64,000 bases of DNA. It comes from Stropharia rugosoannulata (Eukaryota; Basidiomycota; Agaricomycetes; Agaricales; Strophariaceae). This document shows positions 47,792-59,148 of the stretch, one piece after another. The stretch lies in assembly GCA_028532985.1 (NCBI GenBank), contig JANCIK010000001.1, positions 3,720,001-3,784,000 of the forward strand, written 5' to 3'. The number at the start of each line of letters is the position of its first letter. The stretch's first letter is position 1. The translations under genes were made by a program, and so were the position numbers. The notes below the pieces were generated by a model, which did no database searches, had not been told where the DNA came from, and saw nothing but the letters and a program-made list of their open reading frames with translations.

Positions 47792-49009
47792 TCAACATTG
47801 TTCCATGCGGCGATTAGAAGATTCTGTAACCTTGCTACTGATTGGTATACCGAGAGTTGTTTCTTGCGAAATAGTTTGGGTCTTAATGATAATAGGACGA
47901 GATGTCTTTGTATGGTTGGCTCTTTTCGTATGCGCTGGCAGTGGGTAGGATACAGCGGATAATGTATGGCGATACACTCGGCATGCCATTATATTCACCA
48001 GGGCAAGGTAGGGATCGTCTGCGAGCACCTTCAGTTGCTTTGGGACACTGGGGTGAACGGACAGGATCACTGCGCATAACCCCGCTATCAATGTGATGCT
48101 AAGTCACAAATTGCAATAGTTCAACCACTGCGACAGGAGAGTATGCACAATATTCGCACTCACAGGTAATATAATTGACCATCCTGTAAGATCATTCTTG
48201 TGAAGGTGGGCAGATTCCTGCCTAATACAATCGTGCCGAAATTGTTCTCGTCGCTGGACCGCAAGGGCAGGCTGCGAGAGAGGCGCCACGATATAGCTAG
48301 GAATACAAACGTATCATATACCAACGGAGCAATTGGCTCAATTGATGCAGAAGCTGCTATAGTGATCCACCCGCAATACAACGGTGCTGGTGCCCGGGCG
48401 CCTCCAGTGAACGAAATAGGCACAAATACAACTGCTGCAAGAAGGCCCAACAGACAAAGTAGGAATGTGATTTTTACAACTTTCGAGTGACTGTAAACTG
48501 CACAAAGGCGAAGGAAAAAGAGATATGCGGTTGACACTAGTGCCAGCGGGCACCAGGCGTTTGCCAATTTGCCCATTAGTTGACAGTGATGCATTGGCAC
48601 GGCTGATCATATATAATAGAGTTTAGCTTTTACAAATATCGGATAAGCAGGGCAATTGAACTGACTGTAAAATGCCACTGCGGTGAGCGCGTATCCCAAT
48701 GCTGCGAACCTAGATGGTATACAACATATAAGCTCCCATCATGCTTAACCCTTTGCGGTAATTATTCCTATACCTAGAAATCACATATACAGTTGCAGAT
48801 CCCAATGACCCTTTCCGTTCAGTGCCAAAGAGTAATTGATAGTCCTTGTACCAATTGTCTAGTATATCCCAAATGAGAACCTGAGAAAGCATGTGGTTTA
48901 TGTATGTTTTATCACAATAAAAGTAATGATTCGAGCGTACAGAAAGGGCACCAACGGATGCATAGGCCGTGACCTGTAGCTGATATGCTGCCTTTTCTGC
49001 TTCTGTCAT
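47792..49009 (-). CDS. seven-helix membrane protein of an Agaricomycete family (DUF6533-like layout)
   Basis: Five exons on the minus strand: 49009-48941, 48880-48774, 48709-48666, 48602-48164 and 48098-47792; 321 residues. Seen in order: AAYQLQVTAYASVGALS, then VLIWDILDNWYKDYQLLFG (a helix ending in an acidic loop), FAALGYALTAVAFYT, a Cys-containing loop (HHCQLM), LALVSTAYLFFLRLCAVY, KITFLLCLLGLLAAVVFVPI, SIEPIAPLVYDTFVFLAISWRL and a last helix LITLIAGLCAVILS. The tail is basic and Ser/Thr-rich. The order and the DTFVFLAISWRL motif fit a basidiomycete-specific seven-helix family; whether it acts as a receptor or sensor is unknown. No similarity to the A/B pair beyond general layout. Confidence 0.85.
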
Positions 49010-50446
49010 GCTAGGGATATTCTAGAGGTTGTGCCAGAGTCCAAGAAAGAAGTGGTATCCTTTCTTATATCTCATTATCGTAGTATCACTAGCGTTGTTC
49101 CTCATCTGGGTTCTAACTGTACTGATGATCATGTACAAGGGTGATGATCACAAAAGCGTGAGACCAATCTTTTCGTAGTGTGATAGTCCAAGAATAGACG
49201 ATGAGAGCAAACATTTATGCAGCACCAAACCGTACAATATCGAGTATTTAGGGCTTAGCCTTATCTTGTTCTCGGGGATTATTGGATCGGTGAACACTTC
49301 CGTGATACATTACTCTCTGGCAGTATACGATCCTTTTAACAGATGATAATGCCTCTAGGAATATTAAGTATATGGCATATCCGGTCCTGCAGATAAGCGA
49401 ATACTTACTGAGTCTGACAGCCGCTTGTGTATGCTTGGCTGCTTAGCATCATACGAGGTACAGCTGAGTCGGAGGCTTCGGTTGCAGTGTTCCCGAAAAT
49501 AAGATATGAGAATTATACCCTTTATAAAGCTAAATTTGACGACAAAAAGAAGCCAGTGAAGTGTTGGTTTCGACGCTACAGATATGGTAACGAATGTCAC
49601 AACATTTTTACGCCAGAGTCTCAACCGCGCTAGCGGCGCATTGGAATGGCGTCTCGTGGGTGGAGGTGGAGGACTCGGATCAAACGAGAGATAAATAATG
49701 CGTCGTGCTGTTGGGGAACTAAACGTAGTAATGCGTGCCAGAACGCACCACGCCAAGCGGTTGGGCTATTTGTAGTGGTGCGCATCGAGCTCCATCCTTG
49801 AATCTGATACTGAGCGGAGTTTTGATGCTTGTGAGTAAGTCAATTTGCTCAAATTTTGCCTCAAGTTCATACTACCTCAGTTGCGTTGATCAGATATAAT
49901 AATAAATGAACGTGGGAGTTGGACAAGTGCATATGTAGATGACATCAATAACCTAGAATTCAGCATAGTATGTTTCGATCTAAATGTGAAATCCGAACCA
50001 TGTATGGGAGAATTTAAACATTTTCAAGCCCGCTGGGAGTAGCGATAACGCTCAGTGCTTTCCCATTTTTTCCCTATCTTCCCTATTTCTACCCGTCTTT
50101 CACATTGTCAGTGATTCATGCCCATCACTGATACATTCCCACTCGATCCCTCCTTTGTCCTGTGACCTGTCTCTCAGGTGATCTCTTTTGGATTCAATGA
50201 TATGCCGTTCCTGGGCAGGTGCATTGAGCAATTCAATCGCCACCAGTAGCTGTTCAGAAATCTGGGTAGAGGTACAGGGAAGGGAGATAGAGAGACGGGG
50301 AGACTGAAGGAGAGTGAGAGGGACGAAGAGGGAGAGCGGGGCGGGTGAGGGCACGTGGGAATGGCTTACGTGTGAGACTTGGACTGACGTGCCAGCGTTC
50401 GGAGCATCAGCAGGGCGTGGGAATGTTGTGTCGTCGGGCGCTCAGG
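49010..50446. other. intergenic, no supported gene
   Basis: Frames at 49364-49756 (-) and 49427-49633 (+) overlap antisense and show no domain. 50260-50360 is purine-rich. Confidence 0.5.
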
Positions 50447-51810
50447 CCCAGTGAAAACGGCTTCCGAGCTGTACAGCTACGGGGTCAAGTCTTCTGATCT
50501 GGTCTGCTCTAATCCGTGCTGGGCTGATCTTGTAAGGCGCCAAGACTGTGCCAAGCTCAGCCCTCCGATTTAACTGCACCAAACCTGCACCTACAGCGGG
50601 TATCCGATCTCTTCTGCACATGCCTGATTTTTTTAAGACCACTTTAATTTCACAAAATATTGACCTTAAGAGTAACAGAATCTATCTGAAATTCCGAGCT
50701 CACTTGGTGTCTCTTGCTATCGACTTTTTCACTCCAACCACGTGACCCAGTCGGTATCTTTTCCCCACATCATTAAATGATTGGTCTCCCTCTTGCTTTC
50801 TACTACAACCTCCCCCATGCGTCTACATCCCCCCCTCCGGACTCTTGCTCTTGCTACCTCAAATCTCTTTTCTTACTAACACTATAAGCCGACACCTAAG
50901 GTTATCCAGCAGGTCATGTCAATACATATATGTAAGTTTTGTGTTGGTTTTGTGTAAGGTTATCACTGCCGCATATATGTACTTATTTCCGCATATATGC
51001 ACTTAGATGACCCTGTACCCATGTTTGACGCAGATGAAAACAGGATGCTGGCTCCTTCCGAGCGTCTACCATGTGCCATGCCCCTTTGACCACATCACAG
51101 CAACATTCACCGCCATTTTCTCAATGTCATCCCCAGTAACAACATGGCCACCAATGGGAGACACTGAGAGGCTAAGCGAGATTGGTAGGTACAATCTTCT
51201 CCAAATTCGGCTCAAGTTCTGCCAAAGGCGATGCATTCCCGCGACCCACTGTCGAAGGTCGCAACTCGCAACACATCTGTCCCCCAGTGCGCCTAAACGG
51301 ACATATAACTAAAGGTACGCTATACTTTTCAAATGATAAAACATGTCTGACGGAACTCTCAGGTTTACATTAGATGTAAAGAAGGCTTGTAGTACACTAA
51401 GTAACTTGTAAGTTTATCACTTGCATAACACTTTGAATTTATATACTGATAGGTTGTATCACGCTTTGTCCAGGTCCTCGATTGGAAAAGCCTAAGATTG
51501 GAACTGCAGTCTGCGGCAGCATTATATGTATATGTAAGTGAGCTGTACTAGTCAGTATGTATCAGTAGATAGCTGTGTATAGCGGTAATATTCCAGTAAT
51601 ATATGATTTTGGCAATAATCAGAAATAGTCGGATGAAATCAGTATAGGTCAGATATAAGCAGAAATAGGATTTACTGAGAGATAATTTGTTTCCGTACAG
51701 ATCAGATTCTCCTCGGAGAGGGAGCAAACGTACCGACGACATCTGACTATATCTGAATTGCAGATTTCGTCGGTTTTCGTCGGATTTGCTCGGAAGCCGT
51801 TTTCACTGGG
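50447..51810. mobile_element. non-autonomous DNA element, CCCAGTGA family, copy 1
   Basis: 1364 bp, bounded by perfect 23-bp inverted repeats beginning CCCAGTGAAAACGG, and flanked by GCTCAGG at 50440-50446 and 51811-51817 (7-bp target duplication). The interior lacks a transposase frame. The right subterminal part has repeated CGTCGG and CAGATAT-like motifs. Shares its first eight bases and the 7-bp duplication length with the element at 59149. Confidence 0.85.
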
Positions 51811-52605
51811 GCTCAGGCGCTGCATTCAAAGTGTGAGTGAATGACTACAGTTTACGCCATTATCTCTGGAGATGTGGCAGTGCGGCGCGCTGAATCTTAT
51901 GTCTAACGGCTCTGATCTTATTCGCAGACTGGTACTTAATATAGCCCTTGCAATCTAGAGTGGCGGGACTAGCTGGCATGACCCACAGGGAATCATGAAG
52001 CGGAGAAATCCAAAGCAGCAAGCCAGCCTTGCCTCATCCCATGTACGAATGGCGCACCCTGCTCGAGGTCCAAAATTATATGTTTCGATGCCCTCTAAAA
52101 CACCATGTTCTATATTTGGCGACGACCACTTATACTATTTAGGTTAACGTTGTAGGTCCGAGTCTCCGAGATCATTGATTTAAGCACGTAGGATTCTTGG
52201 CATATTCATGTTTATCCCGTCCAGATCGTATTTTCATAATGTGTTACATTAGAAAGCCCGTTCTTCCTCGGAGATAATAATCGTGCCACAAAAACAGCAA
52301 ATCTACTAAGCTCAGCTCAGTAAATTTATGGACGCCTCTGGAAAGTGAGAATGTCGTCGTCGAGTACTTGTTATGTCGCAAGCCACACTCAAGTGTTCTT
52401 GGAAGACGAGGGATACTAGTAATGTAGTAACGCACATTTTAGTCATAACACACCGGTATTTCAAAGAATATTGAGAAAGAGACCGTTGTGGAGCAAGAAG
52501 ACTATGTGCAATGTTCGACGAAATGGCGTACTTACATGCCTCAAATTTGCCCCATCTTACAGGAACTAGCTAGTTAGAGTCGTCAACGGCACATTAAGCG
52601 AGGTG
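51811..52605. other. intergenic, promoter side of the 52687 gene
   Basis: Nothing coding recognised. Confidence 0.6.
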
Positions 52606-52612
52606 TATAAAG
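52606..52612 (+). promoter_or_regulatory. TATA box of the beta-trefoil-like gene
   Basis: TATAAAG lies 81 bp before ATG 52687. It makes the upstream in-frame ATG at 52624 unlikely, since transcription would start after it. Confidence 0.55.
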
Positions 52613-52686
52613 GCAAGCATAATATGTCCTTCTACAACAGAGCTTTATTGCTTGTACTTACACTAGTATATTCACAACAGCGCAAT

Positions 52687-53448
52687 ATGTTTGCCTCCAA
52701 ACTCCTCGGTCACCTATCTGCGGCAGTTTTACTTGCCTCTTCAAGTATTGTCTCAGCTGCCGCGACGCCTGTGGAGACCAGCGCCGCTCCTACAAGCTCT
52801 GCATCGGTCAATTCCAGCACCAGCACTGTTCTGCAGCTCACAAGCGGCATCTACGAGATCAATTTTGTCACTAACAATGTCATTCGGTCGTCACTTGGAA
52901 ACCGTAATGACAAAGTTACTGCGATCGCTGCGGACAGCCTTCCACGAGCTGGTAACGTGAGTGTACTGTCCATTAAGCCTTGTTCTTAGACTGAATTTGA
53001 TTGTATACTCCGAACAGTGGGTTGTGACCAAAGAAGAGACGGAGAATGTCTATACTCTGTCGATTAATGAAAAGTTTGCGGTGGGCGTAACATCGGAACC
53101 AACAATTCCGCTCGGGCAAGGGAATGCACTGGATGAGAGCTGGGTGATAACCAAGCCGTTTAACCAATCAGTCAGCTCAGATGATTGGGTGTAAGCCACG
53201 GGACGCTATTTACATGTCTTACTAATCTAACCTGTGATTATAGCATCCTCAGCCCATTCCAGAGACAAATATTCCCGCCTCCCCAGACAGGTTGGAAACT
53301 TCACTATGGTGAATTTGACGGCGCAGTGAGTGGATTTCATGTTGCGCGATTAGCATGCAGGTATATGTATCACTGATTTAATACTCCTGCCTAGCTCGTC
53401 ATTGAAGACCACGCTACTGTGTTCACTTTTGTCCGGATTGAATTCTGA
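52687..53448 (+). CDS. secreted beta-trefoil-like protein (possible I66-type peptidase inhibitor)
   Basis: Four exons: 52687-52956, 53018-53190, 53244-53325 and 53395-53448; 192 residues. The signal peptide is about residues 1-25 (MFASKLLGHLSAAVLLASSS), followed by a Ser/Thr/Ala-rich linker. The rest shows three repeats of a strand pattern with Trp anchors: GIYEINFVTNNVIRSSLG, WVVTKEETENVYTLSINEKFAVGV, and SWVITKPF...WVILSPF then TGWKLHYGEFDGA...FTFVRIEF. This Y.I...W.V rhythm resembles fungal beta-trefoil inhibitors (MEROPS I66) and related lectin-like folds; those mushroom inhibitors usually lack a signal peptide, so the assignment is tentative. It could be a defence or effector protein. 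Confidence 0.8.
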
Positions 53449-55149
53449 GATCTGATGGCTCACGAAGTTGATCAGGAGGGATGACATACCCAACGTTAGA
53501 TATATACTTGTTAAGGAACCACAGACATGCGGCTACAATGTACTTACAATATTCAACGAGAATACAAGCAGCTACACTGTTTAGTGTTGTATAGATATTG
53601 CTACATGTAATTTGTAGACGCATGGTCTCGCATGTTTCTTCTGTTATTTGACGAGCGCCACCACCGGCCCCCGCCCCGCCTCCGCGCATCCAATTCCTCT
53701 CGTATACCATCCGCAACCCCATCGTTACCTGCACTCAGCAGGGCCTATACTCTCACTGAATGCGCTGCACAACACCCAGGCTCTCTCTCACGAAGTGTGT
53801 TTGTGATGACGTACTCTCTCTATTGAATGCCCTCCGCGCACATGACGTGCGCAGCCGGACGGGGAGAAAATAATTCCAGTACGGGTACGGGGGATGACAA
53901 TAGGAGGGAGGTAGGGACATGATGACATCTGCCAGAACGGGGCGTTACAAGACCAGCAGCGGGCTGATGTTAAATTGACAGCGACATATACGTGCGGAGA
54001 GGGGAATGGGAATGGAAACTTCGTGTGGGGTGCGGAAGAAGAATGCGCAGAGGCAGAGCGGGACTGGACAGGGGGCGTGAGGCGTAGAGCTTAGAGTCTG
54101 GGAGGCAGTTATGCAATGTGAGGGATAGGGGGTGGCAGCGGACATGGAAGGGGTAGAATCAACCGATTGGTAGACGGCCACACGTGTACATTCGCTCTGC
54201 AGCCGGATAGAGTGTGAACCCAAGGGTCGACTCAGCGGACGGCCTGTGGAGCTTGGGGCGCGGAACGGATAGGCGGGATGTGGGCGGGGCAGAAGACGAG
54301 AACTCAGCACAGCATGCTCGAGCTGTCTGACTCTCCTTACTCACGCTGCAAGGTACCAAAGGAAAGCACAGCCAAAGCCCAGATATTTTGTATATAATAT
54401 TCAAGATTGGGTGCCTTCCGCTGCGTCTGCACAGTGTTTCACTTTGACCTTGTTATTGCCCAAGTCAGTACACCGTTAAGCACATCATAAGAGCGGGAGA
54501 CAATCCTCAACGAGCTTTTTAGAGGGATTTCACCTGCTGCCAATGAACTAGCGGTCGTGGCTGAACTCCGGTTGAACCGGGGTGAGAAAAGGCCAGATAA
54601 TACCTACAATTTGTTTGAAGAAGAGAAGGACATCGTTGACCAATCGCGGGGTGAGCATGCTAGATGGGGTGGATTGCGTTGAATTAGAGTGTCTGGTCCG
54701 TGGGAGGTTTCGGATGCCGAGAACATTCTCACTGCTTTTCTCCTACTTCTTTCCCATCCACATGACTTACATAGCTTAAAGCCCTAAATATTAGTATACA
54801 CTCAAAGCTTTAATTTATCCTCATGAGAACATGTACGAAGCTGCATAGACCTTGCAGCCATGCTCTAGAACACCGTTCTGTATGTAAGATTGACAGACCC
54901 ACTTTGCCGTACGTCGGAGCAACGTCGGAGACGCTTCGAACCGTCGACTGCCTGTCAACTTGAGCAAATGCAATGTACGGAATTGTACTCGTTTACGTAT
55001 ACGCATTGTTTTAGCGCCGAGTCGTACTCGCTTCAGTACCAATGCTGTTCACGGGATACAAATTACCGTCGTACTAACTTCAGCCACTATGAGGTAATAC
55101 ATACATTCTGATTTTCTCCATCTTAGGATACATAAGGCTCAAGGACTCT
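53449..55149. other. intergenic with a purine-rich block
   Basis: 53880-54320 is purine-rich repeat-like DNA. The frame 54582-54779 (+) has no domain. No gene supported. Confidence 0.5.
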
Positions 55150-55156
55150 TATAAAA
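55150..55156 (+). promoter_or_regulatory. TATA box of the 55207 gene
   Basis: TATAAAA lies 57 bp before ATG 55207. Confidence 0.55.
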
Positions 55157-55206
55157 GCCCTCACCAATGCTGCAATATCTTCCAGAACAAACCTGATAAG
55201 CTAAAC

Positions 55207-55918
55207 ATGCAAGATCGGACTTGTTCATTTTCTTTTCTTTTCTTCCTCGTCTGCCTCGTTCATGTCGCGGTCGCCACGCCGCTGACTAGCAACCTCCGTG
55301 CTCCAATGCAGAACATGGAGCAGAGAGTAATGCTCGGCTACAACGGATTCAACGGCAATCCACGGCCGGATCCGCCTCAGGCCAGTAGAGGCGGGGAGCT
55401 CGGCGCAGTCTTCTATATCGCAGACGTAGGTCCCCAAAAACGATAGGAATTAACTCGGCGTTATTGACCACAACTTGTTCCAGGCTGTTGACCTTGCAAA
55501 GCTATTTGCGAATGGGGCAGACCCGACCAAAAGCTACATCTGCCGCGTCACTGCAGATGCGGTGCTCTGGCAGCGTCAGAATAAGGTCTGGGTGCCACCT
55601 GAGATTATCCGCCAGGGCGGGGCAGCAGTCGACAGGTACTCCCCCGGTTATGTTATCTTCGCGCCGCACGCGCACCCGAACCCAGGCGCTGTTCCGCCGC
55701 TCCCGAGGAACGTGTACCAGATGGGCATCCGGCAGGACCAGATCACCAGATTGAATGTCAAGACCGAGTGTCAGCACAGATCAGCCTACGACAACTCTCA
55801 TCAAACGATGGACTATTACAACTTGAATGCGACGTGGAACATTCAGACACCACCGAGGCCTACTGAGTCTGAAAATCTTGTTTTCTTACAAACCTTGTGG
55901 TCGTTGTTGAAATGGTGA
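55207..55918 (+). CDS. secreted protein, unknown (weak ADP-ribosyltransferase-like pattern)
   Basis: Two exons, 55207-55425 and 55484-55918; 217 residues. The signal peptide is about residues 1-23 (SFLFFLVCLVHVAVA core). The mature part has LGYNGFNGNPRP, then SRGGELGAVFYIADAVDLAK, LFANGADPTKSYICRVTA, VWVPPEII, and SPGYVIFAPHAHPNPG, with only two cysteines. The RGGELG-x-FY-x-(A/T)D-x-x-DLAK layout resembles the strand-helix core of ADP-ribosyltransferase-like folds in some fungal secreted proteins, but the usual N-terminal YHGT motif reads YNGF here, so catalytic activity is doubtful. The family call is weak; gene structure and secretion are well supported. Confidence 0.78.
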
Positions 55919-57291
55919 TTGATTCGAGTTGTATGGGGGAATATACATAAATGAAGAGATTGTAGGCATATCTGATGTAACCTTTTCCCCTTCCAAACTT
56001 ATGATATGGTAACACTGGTTGTCTCGAAAGACAAAGTAGTATTGAGGCAACACGTTCCGTTTACAATCCGTTTGGGCAATGTTACTGTTCTTTCGGCAAA
56101 CGCGCCTTTGTCGCGGCATACACGGCTTGTCGGCCTAAAACACTCATACAGTACGACTGCCCAAACTGCGCATCTTTGAAGACTGGACTAGTTTCTTCCT
56201 TCCTAATATTCGCTTTATATGTGCTACCCTATCTCACGCATTGTCCGTACATGTACACGCCCGCAATCGACATGCCTTCCGGTCAGTAGCCGAGAGATAC
56301 GAACAGGCCATGGCTCTGCCTCACGCCATCTTGCTCACGCCCACTGGCACTGGCAACCCACTGGCAATTGTCTGCATGACCACCACCGCTAAGTATATTC
56401 ACATTGTATACGAGCTACCGTGTCCGGTCCGTGCCCTCTTTCTCCCTCTCTCTGCTCTTCTAGATCTCGTCCCTATCGGACTATTTCCCAGGACCCCGTA
56501 CTGATTTCCTCGTCTCCGCCACATCCTGTGTCAACCCCTGATCCACGCGCGCCCCTCGCTCCGCTGGACCGCTCCTACTGTCGCACCCTTGTCCCCGCTC
56601 GCTTGCCTTATTACCGCGCATGATGCTGGCTGCATGTGTAACGGGCTGACAACTACTGCTGATGTGGATGCTGTACCGGGCCTGCGAAGCAGATTTGATC
56701 GTGCAGGGAGGCTACATTTTCAAACCAATCCTGGACCAGGCGTAAGAATCATTGGAGATTCAGCCTCGAATAGTGGACGCTGTGGATTGTGGTATACACC
56801 ATACTAGGTACCAATACAGCCGTCTTTAGCGGATCCGCACTTACCGAGCCAGATCGTGAGTCGAACTGAATACTTACGGATGCGAGTCGGGTTACAGGGT
56901 GAAATGCACGGTCACTTCAATGCAACACAGTATGTAGGTATGTAATTTGTAAATGGTGTGCATACGTAGGAAGTGCAAGTTGTGCGGCTCTCTGTGCCAT
57001 TATGCAGTGAAGCGATCATTATAAATGTAATTCTGTCGTTTGTTTATTACCATTAGAGCCCAGCTGGTTAGAGTAATAGAGCAGAAGAGTTCAACCGGTT
57101 TTGAAGAAATCCTTACAAAAAACTAATTTAGTTTATACAGGACAATAAGAGAGTACAGATAAGTGCATGGAACCCCAGCTGAAGACTAAAAATATCATGC
57201 AGCCCGAATGGACAAATCAAATCCTAGAGTAATAACAATTGGAAACACACTCTAACATGCTACAACGGCGTGAAATTCATGAGTAAGTGAT
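55919..57291. other. intergenic with a pyrimidine-rich block
   Basis: 56420-56600 is pyrimidine-rich, similar in composition to 42040-42500. No supported gene. Confidence 0.5.
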
Positions 57292-58617
57292 CTAAGCCTG
57301 GAATCTCATCAAAGGATCCGATAATTCATACTTCCTTTCGTCTTCTGAATACTTCTTTATGACGGTTCTCAAAAGTATGCCGATGCTGCACAGGGACACG
57401 ATGATCATTTGCAAGACCAGTCCAAGGGAGTCTGCCAATAAGTTTGAAAGGTTAGGAATGCGTCACAGGTGTGAGGGCTCGTATATACGTACCGAACAGA
57501 ATACCTATCATTTATGAAGAATATTCAGGGAACCTAACACGAGGAGCATAAAGGTATAACTCACCGAAGGGTGGGCTGTCCACAAACAAACCCCTGATTT
57601 GCGGAAGAGTGAGAATAATTGTTAGTGGGAGCACAATAATCCCATCTCCGAAGTCCTCGCCCAGATGCGAAAGTAGGGTTATGTACGCAACCATCAGTGT
57701 CAGCAGCCAATTTACGGCGAAAAGGGCTATAGCAAACAGTTTTGTCTGTGTTGTCCGCGTCAGCCCGAGCTCCGTCGTACGGCTTTGCACTAGCGTCCCG
57801 TTGAATGGCGTCTGTGTTGCGCTCTCAAACGACAAAGGAATGAAATTGTCCACCGAATCTGTGAACGTAAGGCGCGCTATTGGCAAAGATGTATTATCGT
57901 TTGCGTTGAGGATGAAGAAAGACGTTGTGGCGTGGTAGTAGTCAAAGGGATACCAGTAGGCTTGGTCAAAGACGTTGTGAATGGACGGTAACACCGCGAC
58001 CTGGATGTCCAACTGGTGCGTAACATTAAACTGGACTTGGTTCTGTACGCTACCGTATCAATCCAGGTCAATGCCCTGCTATCATAATTTAGAATGGACT
58101 TACAACACGGTAACATTTCCGGGCAAGAGAGGATGTAACTCGATAGGGTCGTAGCTTGACGTGAGAGCCCTAGAGCAAGGCGGACACAATGAGGGCGCCG
58201 TAATGTTGCACGCATGAAGTAAATGTACCCATCAACATAGATATTAAGCGGAACGCTAGGGACGCCGCAAGGTCCACCGCCCTGGAATGGACCCTGCTTT
58301 GGCAGCCGCAGCGCGCCGCACCCACCAATAAACCATGAGACAGTCACTGCTCTCCCGGGAATGTCCACCTGGAACATGCGGCCAACCGCAAAGAGCTACA
58401 AGAGTGGTACAGTGCGTTAGGTCAGTGAGAAGCTATGGGTGCTAGGCTGTTAATTGACCGTATCCACAGAGCCATCTATGTGCCCCTCAACTATGTCCGG
58501 GCTGGATTTGGTGCCAGTGCCGACCAAAGCAATGGTGGCTGCGATTCCCAGCAGGAGAATATGTGCAAGTACGAGGTATATCAATTCCCGTATACGCCAT
58601 CTACTCTGTCGGGCCAT
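57292..58617 (-). CDS. DUF4436 membrane protein
   Basis: Six exons on the minus strand: 58617-58459, 58395-58229, 58169-58104, 58049-57565, 57504-57493 and 57431-57292; 342 residues. N-terminal helix LIYLVLAHILLLGIAATIAL follows a basic start. A large extracytosolic part carries SPDIVEGHIDG, VDIPGRAVTVSWFIGGCG, PCGVPSVPLNIYVDG, VQNQVQFNVT and YWYPFDYYHATTSFFI, then a C-terminal group of helices (LFAIALFAVNWLLTLMVAY, GIIVLPLTIILTLPQIRGL, LVLQMIIVSLCSIGILL) and a short charged tail. YPFD followed by RGLFVDSPPFG is typical of DUF4436. Exon 5 is 12 nt (GTATTCTGTTCG) and exon 3 is 66 nt. The role of the family is unknown. TATAAAAG lies at 58703-58710 on the minus strand. Confidence 0.88.
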
Positions 58618-59148
58618 CTTTGTCGACACTGGCTGTATGTCTCTTGGAATTGAATGAGCTGGAAGGAAATAAGTCAGTGTCACGGATGGCACATAGAAAT
58701 CGCTTTTATACCCATGCTTCTCGGTTCTTAAGTAGAGAGGGTTTCTATGTTGACGTAGAAGTACAGCATTAATTTTGAGCATACTAAGCGAGATAAATAT
58801 ATGTATATGCTTTCAACCCGTTCACATCGTACCGTATCCTTGAGAGTGGTATTGTATGCACATATCCACTCCAAAAAAAACATCATCAAGTAGGGAAAGC
58901 ATTCATTTGTGTTGCTCCGTCTCAGTGACCTCGTTAGACAGTTGGGAGGAATATTGCACTACAGAACTGTGTAATGTAGATATCTGCGGGCGAAGGCGGA
59001 GGGTTGTCAGTCATTTAAATAAAGGTGTGCAGGTCTATTAAACTTTGACGAGTCGTGAGCCGCCAGACAGTGTGTTTCACGGGGATCAGCTAGATGACTT
59101 GTTAGGAAACGTTCTTACTAAGCGAAGAAGGCTTTATGGGGCTTCACG
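58618..59148. other. promoter side of the DUF4436 gene
   Basis: Contains the TATAAAAG box (58703-58710, minus strand). The frames at 58856-59041 (+) and at 59045 have no domain. The second runs into the element that starts at 59149, so it is unlikely to be a gene. Confidence 0.5.
58703..58710 (-). promoter_or_regulatory. TATA box of the DUF4436 gene
   Basis: TATAAAAG on the minus strand, 86 bp before ATG 58617; it favours that start over ATG 58782. Confidence 0.55.
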
